DNA of 64,000 nucleotides, from positions 1-64,000 of the forward strand of contig JAFMIU010000010.1 of assembly GCA_017853835.1 (NCBI GenBank), in the 5' to 3' direction. The stretch's first letter is position 1, and each line of letters begins with the position of its first letter. The notes under the pieces were generated by a model. It worked only from the letters and a program-made list of their open reading frames with translations, made no database searches and had not been told where the DNA came from. The translations under genes were made by a program, and so were the position numbers. The DNA is from Pirellulales bacterium (GTDB lineage: Bacteria > Planctomycetota > Planctomycetia > Pirellulales > UBA1268). This document shows, one piece after another, positions 63,532-64,000 of the stretch.

Positions 63532-64000
63532 GCGCCGGCGACAGGAATGTCGATGCCGGAGCGGCTTGCAAACTGCGTCTTGGAGAGGAATCGCGGCTCG
63601 AGGTTGAACGTAAAGCCGACGTTGTTGCGGCTGTAGTCGACGTTGAACCCGAAGGTCATGAGGAACGACTCGCCGATCCGCACGAGCTGGAAGTTTTGGC
63701 CGATGTTGTTGCCCGTGAGGTTGATGGCTGATCCGAACGAACTCGCCCACTTGGGGCTCATGCGGTAGGTGTACGATCCCACGAGCACCGAGGCGCTGAT
63801 CGGGCCGCCGAACTGATTGAAGCCGAGGTAGAAGCTGCCCCGAGGCGTGCGGTTGAGCATCGCCCCCACGGTGTAGAGCTGCTGCCCCTCGGTGAAGAAG
63901 TCGACGTCGGCCGTCGAAACGACCACCGTGCGGTCGCCCACGTGCCAGCGGAAGTCGTACTGCCACAGCCCCATCACCTGCCCGAAGTTCTGGCTCGTCG
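63516..64000 (-). CDS. LptD/OstA-like outer-membrane protein, C-terminal part (5' end beyond the window)
   Basis: The frame is open to the right edge, so the front is not seen. The visible 160 residues are amphipathic beta-strand sequence of a beta-barrel: YDFRWHVGDRTVVVSTADVD, GSFYLGFNQFGGPISASVLV, YTYRMSPKWASSFGSAINL, FLMTFGFNVDYSRNNVGFTF and NLEPRFL. This resembles the C-terminal region of planctomycete LptD-like LPS-assembly proteins. Another barrel family cannot be excluded from the tail alone. Confidence 0.55.
   Translation of the reverse strand, partial: TSQNFGQVMGLWQYDFRWHVGDRTVVVSTADVDFFTEGQQLYTVGAMLNRTPRGSFYLGFNQFGGPISASVLVGSYTYRMSPKWASSFGSAINLTGNNIGQNFQLVRIGESFLMTFGFNVDYSRNNVGFTFNLEPRFLSKTQFASRSGIDIPVAGAYGLE

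Overview
This 64 kb window is GC-rich chromosomal DNA from a member of the Planctomycetota, most likely Pirellulales. The evidence is the combination of several PEP-CTERM-anchored exported proteins, dockerin-like GD-N-DG-xID tails, autotransporter-type beta-strand repeats, a formylglycine sulfatase, a DUF1559-like tail on a putative anti-sigma factor, and LPS-transport genes. No exosortase, tRNA, rRNA, CRISPR array or transposase gene was found.

Layout. 1-5021: the S10 ribosomal operon on the minus strand (S10-L3-L4-L23-L2-S19-L22-S3-L16, cut by the left edge), with a consensus sigma70 promoter and an insulating terminator upstream. rplP starts 62 nt inside rpsC. 5.1-5.6 kb: gluconokinase. 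5.8-12.25 kb: a tightly packed minus-strand operon rpmA-obgE-coaX-rsfS-argS-fusA. 12.5-16.1 kb: an exported protein of unknown function, an orphan ParA and a one-helix membrane protein. 16.2-17.5 kb: a small conserved ORF coupled to aroB. 17.6-21.8 kb: a structured intergenic region, a terminator, a sigma54-type (-24/-12) promoter and a run of six genes. These are a membrane protein, two paralogous degenerate receiver proteins, a 37-residue membrane peptide, a small secreted protein and a PEP-CTERM subtilisin-like protein. I regard this as the best candidate for an undescribed system. 21.8-24.8 kb: a PAP2-type protein, two broken surface-protein genes meeting head to head, and a 160-bp tandem repeat. 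24.9-27.9 kb: recQ and transaldolase. 27.9-28.4 kb: repeats. 28.4-36.8 kb: a minus-strand run of a PEP-CTERM gene, rlmKL and livKHMGF, in which LivG carries about 180 extra residues with two membrane helices. 37-42.3 kb: sulfotransferase, Gly-zipper protein, carB and ahpD. 42.3-42.7 kb: more repeats. 42.7-49.1 kb: DUF971, PaaK-like ligase, PEGA lipoprotein, PP2C phosphatase and a GH16/PATR/dockerin-like/PEP-CTERM protein. 49.4-58 kb: LPS-kinase-like protein, sulfatase, LptF/G permease, a TIM-barrel isomerase, a HExxH protein and transketolase. 58.2-64 kb: an ECF sigma factor with its membrane partner, a nucleobase-type permease, an AraC regulator, a PEP-CTERM protein and the 3' end of an LptD-like gene.

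How it fits together. The first 17 kb is translation, ribosome maturation and shikimate housekeeping in long coupled operons (many ATGA or GTGA overlaps). The rest mixes central carbon metabolism (gluconokinase, transaldolase, transketolase), branched-chain amino-acid uptake and an envelope/surface programme. That programme comprises PEP-CTERM proteins, polysaccharide hydrolase, sulfatase, sulfotransferase and Lpt components. Two dispersed non-coding repeat families sit mainly at gene 3' ends: a short palindrome built on a GCCCAACGGC core, and a 133-135 bp element with 17-bp terminal inverted repeats.
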